A DNA stretch of 64,000 nt from Mesostigma viride (GCA_009746045.1 RPFO01000059.1:834570-898569), one strand, 5' to 3'; positions 34,239 through 49,200 are shown, counted from the stretch's first letter. Made by a program: numbers and translations. The notes: generated by a model from the sequence alone, not told the origin.

Positions 34239-37200
34239 GTAATGGGAAAGGGGGGCGGGGAAGGGGGCGTGGAATGGGGCCGGGAGTGATGACCGCGTTC
34301 TGCCTGAATTCCCTGTCTTCCCTGTCTCGCCTGCCTGCTCTGCTAGTCCCCAGTAAAAGATTTAAGCTTGGGTTTGTACGTGATCCTGGTATTAAGATAC
34401 TTGTCCGGCCCCTAATTGGATTTCCAGTAACGTAAGAGTTTTCTCTTAGCGTTCCATGCATATAACCATCTTGTGCTCTGCCATGTTACTGTGGCAAAAT
34501 TTTTCACGAGTTAGCGGATATGCCGTTGGTGCCTACATAGTTCGCTGAATGTATATTAGGTAGATTATGAGAACATGGTACCTACCTGTTGGGCATGCGG
34601 GTCGTAGCCCGTTCCCCAGCTTGGTATACTCTTCGGTTTCGCCGGCTGTGTTCCGTCACTTGGTAACTTTGGCAATCATTGTTCTGTCTAATGCCAAGTA
34701 TCAACGTGAGTGCTGCTGTTGGGGGTTACTGGAGTCCCAAGCATATCCTTCACTAATAATATCTTTTGGAAGGCATGGGCCCTAATGATTCAGGGTTGAT
34801 GCCACTGGCTTCAACCAGCTTGCTGCTGGTTCTCACAGCACCCTGCGCCGTGCTCCGTGCCCTAGCCTCTTCCTCCGGAGGGTGGGGGCTTCACGTGGGG
34901 GAGTAATGGCCTGCGATGCATCATTGTCGGTGGCATTAATAATGGGAGCAGATGGCAATGACTTCAGCATGTAGGCGATGAGATGCCAGCATAGGCGTGT
35001 GGCGTGCCAGTGCTAGTTTCTACCTGGGTTTGCTTTTCCGTACCACTTGGACGTGCTGTTGGGAACTCCCCGTTGCATGTACAGATACAAGCGCAAGTAT
35101 CCCACGGGTTATCTATACAGATACAGCCGGGGTGCATGTACAGATACAAGCGCAAGTATCCCACGGGTTATGTATACAGATACAGCCGGGGTGCATGTAC
35201 AGATACAAGCGCAAGATTCCCACGGGGTATGTGTACTGATACAGCCGGGTTGCATGTACAGATACAAGCACAAGCATCCCACGGGTTATCTATACAGATA
35301 CAGCCGGGGTGCATGTACAGATACAAGCACAAGTATCCCACGGGTTATGTGAAGTTACAAGGGTGTTTGGTTTCTCGCTGCATGCTGAGCCCGGCATCTT
35401 TGTGTGCGTGCTCATTTCAGGAGCTGGCGTCATGTGCGTCATGTGCCGCCTCGTTGTTCTCCTTGTTTCCACCCGATGGCGTCCGAGACCTCTATGCCAG
35501 CCTCTGAGATGGATGCCGCCCACTGTAACCACACACGCACACCTTGGCTGCTGCGTGCAGCGATGGCGTGTTCTACTCCTCCGAGCTCGGCCCTGACGTC
35601 ACCCTGCTGGCGCTGGTCGTGCGCAGGGAGCTGGACTACGGACACCTGTCCAGGGCGGTGCAGCGCGCCAGGTAGGCAAGCTGGCTCTGGTACCTAAGTC
35701 GTGGCGGGTGTGAGGAATATGATCCTTGTGGCTGGGAATCACGATCCGCGCTGCTGATTTGGTTGTAAGTTGTTGGCAATATAGTAGTATATGAAAGGAA
35801 CAAGTACGGCCAGAGACGTGGAGTGGACTCCATCTTGGCAGTACGGTCACCACCGGTGGTCGTGTACTAGTTAACAGGTTAGCTGTTTGCAAAGAAAGCG
35901 GTCAGATAATGGTGTTGTACTTTCAGAATTTCCTGAACTCGATTTCCCTCATAAATTTGTGGTCTCTTCAGGGCACGCATGAACCCATGGGTGGTTGGCC
36001 TGCCAGCTTTACCATCCCGTTACCTGGCAAACGGCCCACTTGCGCTTGCTCAATCGGCTCGACCACTTACTGGCACACACACAGCGCACAGAAACGCAAA
36101 TGCACAAATGCACACATGCTCACGCAGTCACACACACAATAATAGTGTAAATTAGAATTTGCATAATCACGAATGCCTGTCTGCTTGCCCATCCGCAATG
36201 TATTTTCTTTTCCCACAGCTAGTCATGCTCCACAAAGGCCTGTATCCCATTAGGCGCTGCCCCCCCCCCCCCACACACATCGTTATCATGTACTTAATCT
36301 TCTCCTGCCAAACCCTTGCTTCCCAGTTATCTTGCTTGCCCCTGCTCCTTGCCTTTACCCGGGTGCCTTTTCCGATGCCCTGACTGCCCCCCACACGTGC
36401 GGAGCGCAGCACCCTCAACCTGTCCAGCACCTTCACGGCTCTGCCCACCTTCTCAGGGGCGGGGGGCGCCCCCATGCTGCGCGCCGCCCTCGTTAGACTG
36501 GCGGCCGCACTAGCCTATGGCTCTGTGGCGTGCCTGTCTGCGCTGTCCTGGGTCCCTGCCATCGTTGCGCTGGGTAGGTACATGGCGCGAGGGTGGTTGC
36601 TGCTTTGATCAGTTACCATGTTGCCATCTGAGCCTTTGATTGGTTTCGCGCCCGCTGTCTCCCCCTGCTGCTCTCCAACCCGATTGAAGGTGTTAGAGTT
36701 GAGGTCCACTTCATCTTCACTACTCCTTAAAGCCCTGGGTGGCTGCATAGTCCGCGTCACTTGTTCGATTAGTGAAGTAACAAGCCCGCGTTTAATCAGC
36801 AAAGTCATGGGTCAGGAGTTGCCATGAGGAGCGTTGGATAAGTGTCAAGTGCTCTCAAACCTGTTCATATGTGGCGCCTGTTGGGCATCCAATCTTCCCT
36901 TGTTGCGTACGTGGGCTCCATAGACTGAATCACGGGCCTTACAGGTATTTTCAGGCTGATGTTTTGGGCTTAAGGGTGCTAGTTTTGGGGCTTTAGGGCA
37001 CTCAACTGGGGTTGTTACATCACCTTGGCAATGCCTGCAGCAACGGTAGTGCCTTTGGACTCATGCTGACTGAGTTTGGCCTAGCCAAGGCAAGGCAGAA
37101 AGAGGTAGAGGTGGGAGAATATGATGTCTTCTCCTGGAGTCTAGAGTTTTCACCCTGAAGCCTTCCCCGCAATCCCTGGAGAAGGAGATCCTGTCGAGGA

Positions 37201-40200
37201 TTTTTTTTTGCTTTTGGCTGCATTCACTTATCCATTCTTCCAACGACCCTAGCCTTCTTCCAAGACACCGCCCGTCTCCATCCCCGCTGTTCTGATGGCC
37301 GCTGCTGTTGGAAAACGATGCATGGCGATCTCAAACCAGGCCTGGCGAGCTGCCATCTGCCACCCCTGGTCCCCCGTATTGGGCATGCACCGCTCCGATT
37401 TCTTTCCCATCTCCTTGCATCCGAGGAATGTCAAGGAATGTCGAATGTGTGAACAATGTTTCCCGATCCACACCCTTTTTCATCCGGTTGATGATGGGCC
37501 CTCTCCACACCCTTTTTCATCCGGTTGATGATGGGCCCTCTCCACACCCTTTTTCATCCGGTTGATGATGGGCCCTCTCCACACCCTTTTTCATCCGGTT
37601 GATGATGGGCCCTCTCCACACCCTTTTTCATCCGGTTGATGATGGGCCCTTATGGACAGACCTTCAAGCCGGTGGGGAAATACTGTCGGTGGAGGCCGCC
37701 AGACGCCACACGACGGCCTCCGATTACTCAACCTGCCTGGACACCTTGCGGGCGTGGCTGGGGGAGCAGATGCCTCACTACATGTCGCAAGGTGACGCTT
37801 GTTTGCCACGCGCTTGCACGGTGGCAACCCACCCGATTGTGTGCTCGTGCCAGCTCTTCTCCCCCCCCCCCCCATCCATCTCTTTAGTCAAGCCTCTCTC
37901 TTTCTTGTTAGTTTGGACCTAGGTCATCACTGTGGACGTTTGTGGACAGGCCATGATAGCAGAAGGCTGATTTCATGCCATTGCATTCCACCGGATCTAG
38001 TATTAACTATCAACGGTAGTCGGCTCCTGGGGACTGTCCCTCTTGGTTAGGCCTGTCGCATCTGTGGAATGCCGCGAATAGATGCATATCTACAGGATGA
38101 GCGCCGAGCGTAGCGCAGGGGTCAACCTGCGGCCTCACAGACAAGAAGAAAAAATAATAGCAAGCAATAAGCTTGGGAGTGCCTGTGGCGAACCCCTGTA
38201 GGATGGCTGATTCTGCACCCTGAAGTAACCACTTGCAAAAGTTTGCAGCGAGCAGGGACTATGCTCATGCCAACATGTAGTTAGTACCCATGGAAGCGTA
38301 AATTAACGGAACCATACCACAATATAGTGACGAATCAACCATGAGAGACTATGTACCTCTACAATGCCACCCTGATGAGCCTGCCCTCCCTCCTAACACT
38401 TGCCCCTCCTGCATGGCCCGCATTTTTTACTGCGCTGTTGTTTCTATTTCCTTTCTTTTCGCGCTCCACCTTGCAGAAGAAATCTCTGCCGTCTTCGCGG
38501 CCGCGTCGTCGCAAGCTGAAAATAGCTCGGTACGTCATAGGCAGCATCATGTATTCTATATGCTGCGGCGGTAGGTTTTGTGGCAATGCTAATCCAAGAA
38601 ACAGCACTCATGGGTCTGTTGGGGGAGGAGGATTGTTTCCCCTTGCTATCATGTTAATTAGCTTCCACGCCCCATAAGGCTACCCCTGCTTGCATGCTGG
38701 CGACTTTGGCAAAGTCTCGAGTTTTTCTCCCTGGGCAAGACTTGCTGCATTTGTTGCATCCATTGATGGGCGAGAGCGTGATGGTGTTTACGAATCCCGT
38801 GCGTGTGGGGTTGATGCAGATGGCGTAGCTGATGTCTGAGCATCGTGAGTGTCCCGTGCCACTAATCACTGGCATAGACCGTGCTGTTTCAGATTTCCAT
38901 TTCTTTGTTTAACGCCTAGCAAGCCTGGGTAGCCTGATTCGAAACGTGCTGTAATCTAGCAAACCTCCTCCACCTGTAACAGGGGGCGCCCACCTGCAAA
39001 GCACTCTTGCAACTTAACATGTTGATAGCCTTTGGATGCCTGTTCAATAATTGTTAATGCACCCACCAACACCGATAGTCGTCTTGTCGCAGTCACCGAC
39101 AAAAGCAACTTGTGGGACTGGCGGAGGGTGGTAAATGAGACTTGAGCTCGCCTGCTGCATGGGACTTGCTTCCGGTCTCCACAACGCGGTGATCCCACCC
39201 AAGATGCTAGTTTACTGCAACATAATACTTTGTTCAAGTACATGCTGTTGCTTAGGATGGGATAGCACTTGCGCCAAGCTTGCCCCCCAGTCCTTGGCTT
39301 CTCAGTCCTAAGCGCTCCTCTGGCTGCTGATGGTGTTGCTCGAGTGAACCTTGTGCCCCATATCAAAGAGACAACCAGCGCCATCTGCCTGTGCTTGCAT
39401 CAGCCTCTTGTGTTATGAGCCTTCTTCGCTCTCGCATCTTATGTTTCCATACGTCACGTACCCCCTCTGCTTTTGGTCGTGTTTGGCCCTGCAGGTGGGT
39501 GATTGGCTGCCAGACACGAGCGCTCCCACCGCTGCCGCCACGGCCGCCCCCCTGAGCGTGGCTCGCACCATCCGCGGTTGGCTGTTTGCAAGCAAGCGGA
39601 TGGGGGCAGATGGCGGCAGCAGGTCGTCCCGGAGCGTTACCAGGTCCACCCGGTCTGCCATCGCCATCGCTGCTGATAGGGTTAGCAATGGCTTGGCCAC
39701 GCAGCCAGGGGCCCAGGAGCCAGGCTGTGTGCTGTCGGCGCCTCATGATCATCCTTGTGCAGATCCTCGCCCTATGGTGTCAGTGGAGGCATGGGAGCGG
39801 CGCGCATTGGAACGGCTGGCTGACGATGACCCTGATGACGCGGCGTGCGTCAGTGATGCCGCCGCGGCTTCCCATTGGTCCCTCCCTCCTGCCCTGGTCG
39901 AGTGCCTTGTCATGGTCTGCGTGCGTGTGCTGGACCCGAGCGGCAAGCACACGGCCCATGGGTTGCCGCCCTCGCAGGGACAGGCGCCAGGATTATCGCA
40001 AGGGTCGCGTGGGTTTGAGAATGGGCTGGATGCCAGTCCAGGCAGCGCGGCAGCAGGTGCGGCGTCCGGGGTGGACCTGCTTGTGACGTTGGAAGAAGAA
40101 GCGCCCGTGGATGTGGCTATGGCAGCGGCTGCACTGGTGGAAGCGGTAAGCAGGGCGGCTTGTTCATCGTGGCCGTGAGTCAGGAGGGTTTTCTGGGGTA

Positions 40201-43200
40201 ATTGCAGCGAGACTCCACAACCCCTAGCCAGGTTTGTGGGTGTAGCACTGTAGCTCCGGTGTTCACTGTGTGCGTCGCTAAGGTTCGCTAAGGTTACTGT
40301 GGATAAGCAGCATCTTCACGGCTGCCGTGGGAAATGTCACATTATTGTTCGTCCATTTCTGTGATGTTATAGAGTAACCTGCCAGGCGGCTCCACCCTCT
40401 TGTCGCACATGCCCTTTGTAAGGAAATCGCGTGCTCACCTAGTGTACGACTATAACAGTATAAGATAGTATTGGTGCTCGTAGGATAGGCAGATGGCAGA
40501 TGATGGACCCCTCGCTGTTGTATCCCTTTCGGGGATGATCGTACTTCTACGTTGATCAGCCTGTACGTTGGCACATCTTATGGCATGGGCGCCCAAGGAC
40601 CGTACTGCACGATCAGGTGAGGGCGTTTTGTGTTTCAGGGTATTACTGTCACTGCGAGTCCCTGTTGCGAAGGTCCATGCCTGCCAGAATGTGCCCTGAT
40701 GCAACCACGCCATCCGCGGCAAGTACCCTGTCTTTCTGTGGACACTAGCTGGTGCCATGCAGGCTTTATATTACCACCTGACTGTGCCTTCGTAAAGGCT
40801 TTGGAATAGCAGTGGAACCCTCCCACGGCTGCGGAGTTTACGTCCCGTGTCCAGACGTGCTGCTAAGTGGGCTTATTGGGATCATTGCATTTTCCAACTA
40901 TTATTGTACTTGTGTAGATAGCAGTATGAGGCATATATATTAGGAATACATATGTACTAGTTTGTTTGATTGGGTGTGTTCACTCTGATGTAAGTTATTA
41001 TAATTTTTAATATATATGTATGTATTAGTATGAGGCATCATTGGTTCTAGTTATCTGGTCCCTCACCCATTGCCTGGTCCGCCGAGGGCTGCGTTGTGCT
41101 GTGAATAATTGCTGGTAGTGCCGTTTTTAAATGAATCGCTGACCCACTGTCCATGCCCTGCGCCTTACTCCCCTGCATCCTCCCCACCCACAGGCCCAGC
41201 TGCTGGGCTACCTGTTCGCTGGGATGGAGCCATCCCAGGTGGCGGCACTGGGACCCTTCTGCCGCCCCCTGCTGGTCACCTGCTGCCATGCCGCGTGCGC
41301 CAGCAACCACGATGACAAGAGCATGGGTGGCCAACCTGTCAATGGCATGCCTGCGCTGGGTACTGCTCTACTTGCCACTGTACGTCATGGTTTGCTTTTT
41401 TTTTGTCAAGGTCTGAAACACGAGATGAGGTGTTTGATCCGTGCATTTGTAACGTGTGCATTTGTAACGTGTGCATTTGTGATGTGTGCATTTGTGGTGT
41501 GTCATTTGTTGACAGAGCACTATGATTTCTGCGAACCAGCCTGTGCCTGTAGCAGACGAACCGCGATGCACCTCTGCAGCATATCCTGCGCGCACTAACT
41601 AAAAGTCACGGATTTAATCCCTCGCGGAATCCTTAATCGTTTGATGTTGTATGAAGTTTGATGTTGTATGAAGTTTGATGTTGTATGGAGTTTGATGTTG
41701 TATGAAGTTTGATGTTGTATGGAGTTTGATGTTGTATGAAGTTTGATGTTGTATGAAGTTTGATGTTGTATGGAGTTGAGCCCTGCCGTGCAACGGCGGT
41801 GCAGGTTTGCGGGCGCAGAGCCCAGAACCAAATAGTCCCCCAGTACCGCGACCACTGAAGATACCTCCACCATAAAGACCTCTGGCTTGGCCGGTGACGC
41901 CAAAAGCTTGGTATCACGCCCCTTGTTTCCACCGCGCCCCCTTGTTACCGCCCCACTCCCCATCACAGGAGCTCCTGGGGGCGATCGTGGCCGTGGATGT
42001 GGCCCACGCGGGCGTGGGCCTGACGGCCAGCCAGCTGCTGGTGTACCGAGCGCAGGACTCGGCGCCCGCGCTGCTGCGGGAACTGATGACCTGCTGCCTG
42101 GCGAGGTCAGCCGGTGCTGTAGGGATGATGGTGCTGTAAGGACTCCTGTGGTGGTGGGATAAGCTAGCGTCTTGGTACGGGAGTCGGATCCTGCCTGGCG
42201 AGGTCAGCCGCTACGCCCCATTCTTCTTACCACCCGCATTGGTATGGCTCCCTCTGGCAGAAACAGCATGCTGTTTCTTTCCTGCACACGGAGGCCTTGG
42301 TTGACAGAATTACTGAAAAACCTCGTGGTCTGCTCTATGCTTGGTCTCAAAATCATTTGCCCGACAACCCTCAGGCACCTTCACGAGGACCTGCTGACAG
42401 CCGCCACCCTCAAGCTGCTGCACGGCCACCGGCATATGCTGGTAGAGCGAGCTGTCGACATGGGGGGGCAGGCGGGGGGGCTGGCGGACTGGCAGGATTA
42501 CGACTCGGTGTGCCTCTTCCCTCGGGTGAGCGTGGCATGTCAACGCCAAATTTTGGAAGGTTCAGTTTCCATAATCAGCGGCAGGCCTCCAGTATGAAGC
42601 AATCGTGCAATAACCAGTTAATGATGCTGTCAACATGTTTTGTGAAGACCCGCCGATGTATTTCGTGACGCCCGCACATCGCACAATATGCAAGGGACCG
42701 CAATGCCGAGTTCTTTGCAGCAACCTACGTACCGCCATTTGCTATGCTGTTGACAGCAATTACGCCACACCAGCTGTCCTTCTCCTTCTCCATATCATGG
42801 TTTCCACGCTGGTCGAGGAGAATAAAGCGCACGTCATGGAAGTACTGGCGAGGGCTTCCTCATGACCTAACCTGCGATGAATGGTGCCATGTCGGCCTTG
42901 CTTCCTTTTTCTCCCTCTGAGCCTGCAGCTCCACCCTGCATTGTTCAAGGCGATCGCTTGGAGCCCCTGGTGAGTTGGGCAGCCTGGGGTCCCTGGATCA
43001 CCTGGATGAACGAGCTTGATGCACTAGCCTGAAGAGCCGCAGATGTTATAATCAATAGAGGTCGATCACACAAGGCAAGAGAATGATCCGAGGCCGGTTT
43101 GCCTGAATTCCAAGGCCTGCCAGTCGGCAGTCATGTCCTGCTAGTTGCAGCAGTGAGCGTTGGACCGCGTGTTCAATCAATCATTCAACACAAACACATG

Positions 43201-46200
43201 CCCACACAATTATTGCACACAGGCGCGCACACATGCAGCATCATGCAGCACACGCACGTAGTCACGCACCTTACTCACCTGCCTGCCCCCCCCAGCACCC
43301 CATGACATGGCTACGCGGGTTGCTCCAACCGTTGCAGCATCTACATTTCTAGAAATAAAATCGACCTGGCCGAGGGCGACGCACACACACACATACAGAC
43401 GAACAGGCATAAGCACTCAACCAGCCAGAGGATGCTGCGTTGAGCTAGTCAGGCTGCCCGTGCCCTGCCCAGTAGCGGCTTCCCATGCCCTGCCCAGATG
43501 CCATATCAACGCACACCACTGGTCCTTTTTGCCAGTACTTGCTTTATTCTGCCAGTGTTTGCTTTCTGGGCCTGGTGTTTGGCTTCCGGTTGATGCCAAA
43601 GACCAGGCACAGAACCTGTTGATGCCAAAGACCAGGCACAGAACCTGTTGATGTACAGGAGCCTGTTGTGCCAACTGACTCCTGCGCATCGACCCTTGCC
43701 GTTTCGATGCACATCCCCCATGATTCTTGTTTGTGTGCCAAATTTTGTCTGATGCGTGGGTGCGCCGCAGGCTGGGGGCCATGTACCTGGGGCTGATCCC
43801 GCATCTGCTCTCCCACCAAACGTTCACGGCGCTCTTCACCGGCATCATGGACCTGCCTTGTGAGCACGCGTGCGCAAGCTCGTTTATTGCTTTGCAGATA
43901 GGCAGATAGGCATCGGTTGACAGGTGGGTTTTCTCGCGCTAAGAAAGTGACTTCACCCATGTGCTTTAACCTGGATTTGCACAAGTTTTGCTTCCAATTT
44001 CTGTATCGGCATGGGAGGTTAGCGATCCACACTTGTAGTCCAATGGTGCATGTCATGGGATTATCTATCAGCCCGTCTGCAGCAGGCGTCAGTTCCATAG
44101 CCTGTCAAGATGAGCTGGGTCGCTCAAGACAAGCTGGGTCTTACTGGCCATGTGGCCAAGTAAACTCACGGCTTCTGGGTATCTGGTCCGCCGTATTCTC
44201 CATGGCCTGGCTCTCTCTGGTCGTGCGCGCGTGTATGCTGCACGAGATGAACATCTCGAGTCCAGATTGAATGGAAAGGTTACTACGATGCTTAAGTCTA
44301 TCTTTGGGGTGAAGTACGGCGAACTCCGTCGTTGGCGGCGTTGTATGATGGCATGCCCCGTGCACATGTCTGATACTCTATTTAGGCAGCGTAGACTACA
44401 GTTTGGTGGCCATCTAGCCCGTACTAATCAGGTTGATGCAGATGAGGGCCCTGCTGGTTCCTTGCGCACTGGCCAGCCCGGGAGATATCTTCGTACATGG
44501 TCATGCCCTGCCAGGGTTAGGCGACGCGATGGCCAATACCGAGATATCATTTTGGCTGACATGCAGAGCAAAGACGCTGTTGGCGTCATCCGCTCAACCC
44601 CTCTTACTCAGATATGGTCGGATATGCAGGATCAGCAGCGTCGGGCGGACATTGTCAAAGACTACGACCCCCCAACCATGTGGGTCCTAGGAAATATAAA
44701 AAGCATGGTAGGCATAGTTAGCGTGCAAGATTAGCTCGAGGCCTTATGTGAGGCCCATATTTTAGACTAGCGTGGGCATACATGTACATATTGATGTCTT
44801 GGGGAGACGTCCACTATATCTTAAACTGGGGAATTCAGTGCTCCGTGGTCCCCCAACGGGGACTTGAGACTAACTAATTGATTAATGCTGCACGATTGTG
44901 GGCTGACACGCCGTGGACATGCGTGGCCCAACCGGGAAAATGCTGTCGTTGCATGTGGCAGGCTTCACAATGTGCATGGAACTGCGGGCAAGCAAGCGCA
45001 GCGGCGATTCGACGCGACGGGGGCTGAGTGACAGCCTTGCGACGCCAATGACACCCGCACAGGTGTGAGAATGGCGGCTGGCTACGTGCCATTAAAAAAC
45101 ATGGGGAGCTTCGTCTAGGAGTGCGGGTTAAGCCAGGGGGCATTACTGCCTTTATTGCAGGTGTTTGCTTCATCTTGGGCAAGCAAGTTTGTAACAAGTA
45201 TGACCATGCAAAGAACTGGCTGGCCGCCTTCAAATACGGGTTCTGCTTGTCCGAAGAAGGTGCTGTTGTCGGTGTTGCTACTGTTTGTGCCATAGGTATC
45301 GTCTTCGGCATCGTCTCCTTGAAGCCAATCTTCCTCGCGATCGTGCCACTTCTGGCTCGTCATGCAAACTCCTTTCCTGGCCATACCTATTTTTAGCTCT
45401 GGCATTCTTTCTGTGGGCATCTGTCCCTTTGTCCACCACATGCCCATCTGCACGTTTCTCACCACCTATTTGTTTGCACCCCATGTTCGTTCCACCCCAC
45501 CCACCGAGCAGGAGGTGCTGGACCTGTGGGACGTAGCTTACATGGGGGCCAAGGAGGTGGACCCAAAGGAGCTGCGGCGACGGGCCGCGTTGGAGGCCCT
45601 ATGCGGGGCGATGCTGGATGATGACGAGGACGACGAGGATGGGGATGGGGAGCGCATGGCGCGCATGGTGGGCGGCGTTGCTCGTGATGGGTAGCACACA
45701 TCATTCATTGGTAGGGGAGGGGGGTGCTTGGTGGCTATTAACGTGGCTAAGAACAGTTTTCTATGGCTGGTGTTGTCCGAATTCCGGCCTTAATAATTGC
45801 ACCTCACACCAGCACTGAGACATTTCTTGACGTTGATGGTGAGAAACGGCTGTCTGTAGCTGTTATCTCGGCAGGCTGGTTCTTTGTGTTGATCAGCTCG
45901 TCATAGCCTGGGCCCTCGTGGGCATTCCCTGAAGTGCTGGCCATTCCAGCTCATGGATTGGGCACACGCAGGATTCCACGCTCAAGGAATGCTGAGAGAA
46001 GGGTATATCTTCTATTCATGCATGATCATACGGATGAAAATGTCCCTTGGCTCCCCTCCTGGCCTTGTCACCCGTCTTCCCACCCACAGTGGTGGTGGTA
46101 TATCCATTATGGGCGTGCACAACTCAAGACAGTATACCTTCAAACAACAGTATTAAATTTAGCGATATCTACCCCTAGTAAAAAATTTATACTAGTATTT

Positions 46201-49200
46201 GCTGTCCTTCCAATACCTATCCCCCACCTAGCAGCTGACAGGCCAGTAATGATTCGTGGGTTTTCTTCCTCCTCCCCCCACGCGCGCAGGAGCACGGGAA
46301 GCAGGCGGGGCTGTCGGACGCAGTTTCCGACCAGTGGCGGCGCGACCCGCCCTCGTGGGCGCAGCGGGAGGCCTGCGTCCTCGCGGCTGCCAGCATGGCG
46401 CGCATGTGGGACGCTGCGGTGATGGGAGCGTCCGATGGTAAGCGCTACCACGTCAACGTCGAAGTGTAGTGTTGCTGTGGGGATGATGGGTGAAGAAGCC
46501 GCCCTGCAAGGGACGTGGATCCCGGTAACATGAGCGCGCAGGTGTAACATGTCGTACAGGTGACAGTTTACCTTTTCCTTTGCAGCATGACATCAAGCTG
46601 CGGAAGCTGTGAGGCTTGAAGGACATCTCACAAATAAGTGGGTGCGTGAAAAGGCGGGTGCACAGAGATTACAAGCACGGGCCTGCGTCACGTGGGTGCT
46701 GACAGAGCACAGAGATGGCCGCGGTGGCAGTGGGCATGAATGCCGCGGTCACTGGTCAGGCATTCCAAAACTCAGTGTGTGGCACCATGGAAGCGCACGA
46801 GGCTGCGTGGGCACGCATGATTGAGTCATATACGGGATCGGGATGCGACACTTTTCCGGACTCGTGCTGCTGCATGTGGACAACCAAGTGTTGGTCGCTG
46901 CATCCACATGCCCTTGCGGCCATGCTTCCGCTCGGTTGTTTGAGCACCTGGCACGCTGCAGAGGAAGTGTCTGCCTAGCGGCTACATTGGCTTGAAACCT
47001 TTTCCCAAGCCTTGGGTGTACCGCAATGGTACCGGTGCGTGGCTGTCCTTGCACTTTAGATTACATTAATAACACCATGCATGTGCAGAATCAGCTTGTA
47101 CCCAAGCAACCGTGTGAGTTTCAACAGGGTTCGTGGGGGTGGCATGCTATCATGGAACACCATGCATGTGCAGAATCAGCTTGTACCCAAGCAACCGTGT
47201 GAGTTTCAACAGGGTTCGTGGGGGTGGCATGCTATCATTGAACACCATGCATGTGCAGAATCAGCTTGTATCCAAGCAACCGTGTGAGTTTCAACAGGGT
47301 TCGTGGGGGTGGCATGCTATCATCGAACACCATGCATGTGCAGAATCAGCTTGTATCCAAGCAACCGTGTAAGTTTCAACAGGGTTCGTGGGGGTGACAT
47401 GCTATCATTGAACACCATGCATGTGCAGAATCAGCTTGTACCCAAGCAACCGTGTGAGTTTCAACAGGGTTCGTGGGGGTGGCATGCTATCATTGAACAC
47501 CATGCATGTGCAGAATCAGCTTGTACCCAAGCAACCGTGTAAGTTTCAACAGGGTTCGTGGGGGTGGCATGCTATCATTGAACACCATGCATGTGCAGAA
47601 TCAGCTTGTATCCAAGCAACCGTGTGAGTTTCAACAGGGTTCGTGGGGGTGGCATGCTATCATGGAACACCATGCATGTGCAGAATCAGCTTGTACCCAA
47701 GCAACCGTGTGAGTTTCAACAGGGTTCGTGGGGGTGACATGCTATCATCGAACACCATGCATGTGCAGAATCAGCTTGTACCCAAGCAACAGTGTAAGTC
47801 TTAACAGGGTTCGTGTGGGTGACATGCTATCATTGAAAGCTTAGCCCTAGCTTCACCAGGTGTTGTGCCAGGTCATGTCTCCATAGTGCATGCTGACGGC
47901 CCGGGCTGCTGAATGGCTTTATGCCATATCTCGGGCCCCTCGAACATGATGTTGCTGGACTCGTTGCATGGCTTGTCCATAGTGCATGACTTGTCCCTAC
48001 CTTCCCATCTGCCCCACCTGCAGTCGTCCTGTGCGGCCTGGTTAAGGCACTGCTGCGGCGGCCGGCGGCGCTCTACTGGGATACCAGCTTCCGCCAGCAG
48101 GTCGGCCACACTAGCTGGTGACGTGGACAACCTTTTGTCTGTTGTTTAGTTGATGTGGTCCCTTACTAAAGGCTTTTTTTTGTAGCCTGACAACTTGACA
48201 AATTCCATTTTGTTGGTCGGAAATCCTGACATCTAGACAATGCTTCCATGTCGGCCACGCGCTCTATGCTGCTCAGCACTGCCCAAGTGGCTTCAGCTGG
48301 TGCTGTGAGGAGGAAAAGTAAGGCATGGTGTGTGCATGCCTTCATAGCCGATAGTTTGCAGCACGCCTGGTAATAACACCTGGGTACTGTTGCGTCTACG
48401 ACACCGGTAATACCGGCGTGGACAAAAGTACTCCAAAATTACTTTATAACAGGTAAACCCTACAGCAAGAGAAACACAATCCAGACGCAAACGGCTTAGA
48501 ATAGCTCTGCCAAATCACTTTCTCCCGCCCCGGCATATAATCAGCCAGAATCAAGTCCCTGAATTTCTAGACGCATACCATTGCATCAGATCACAATTGG
48601 TAAACATCGTCAGGAAATGCTAGCAATACCAGACGACGCCATAGTAAATGCTAGCAATACCAGACGACGCCACTAGTTACTTGGAGTGCTACCATCTGTA
48701 CAGTGAAACTATATTGCAGCAGCCACTGATAGTCGGCTACCCACACAGGTGCAAGTGGCGTCATGCCACGTGGCTCAGGTGCCTGCACGCGCGCTGCATG
48801 CTCCCACAACCGAGAAGGTTACGTTTTGCTTCAGCAGTCAACAACAGCATACCACAACTTAGCATTGACAAACGGTATGAGGGCAACGGAGTTTCGTCAG
48901 CCTCGATGCAACTTGTCAATAGGAACAATTGAATGGTAATCACGCCACCCTGATGTTTTAAATCCTGGCTCTGCCCCTTGCTTGCCCCACACCCTCGGCA
49001 CAGATGAGCGACATCTGCCTGGACGGCCTGCGGGCGTGTCTTCAACGGTCGCCCCACATCCTCTTCCTGCTCAAGGCAAGTGCCGCGGTCAAACACACAG
49101 ACACACATACACATATCCTAGCCTTAATTTGTTCAGTTCAGTTCTCCTGTGACAGTAATGTGTTGTCACCTCCCTACCTGCCGTGTTGTGAGAGACAAGT

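Noticed and set aside
44874-45465. Overlapping open frames on both strands (146 and 117 codons minus, 92 plus)
   Set aside because: No recognised family and no clear splice support. Kept only as unassigned intron sequence.
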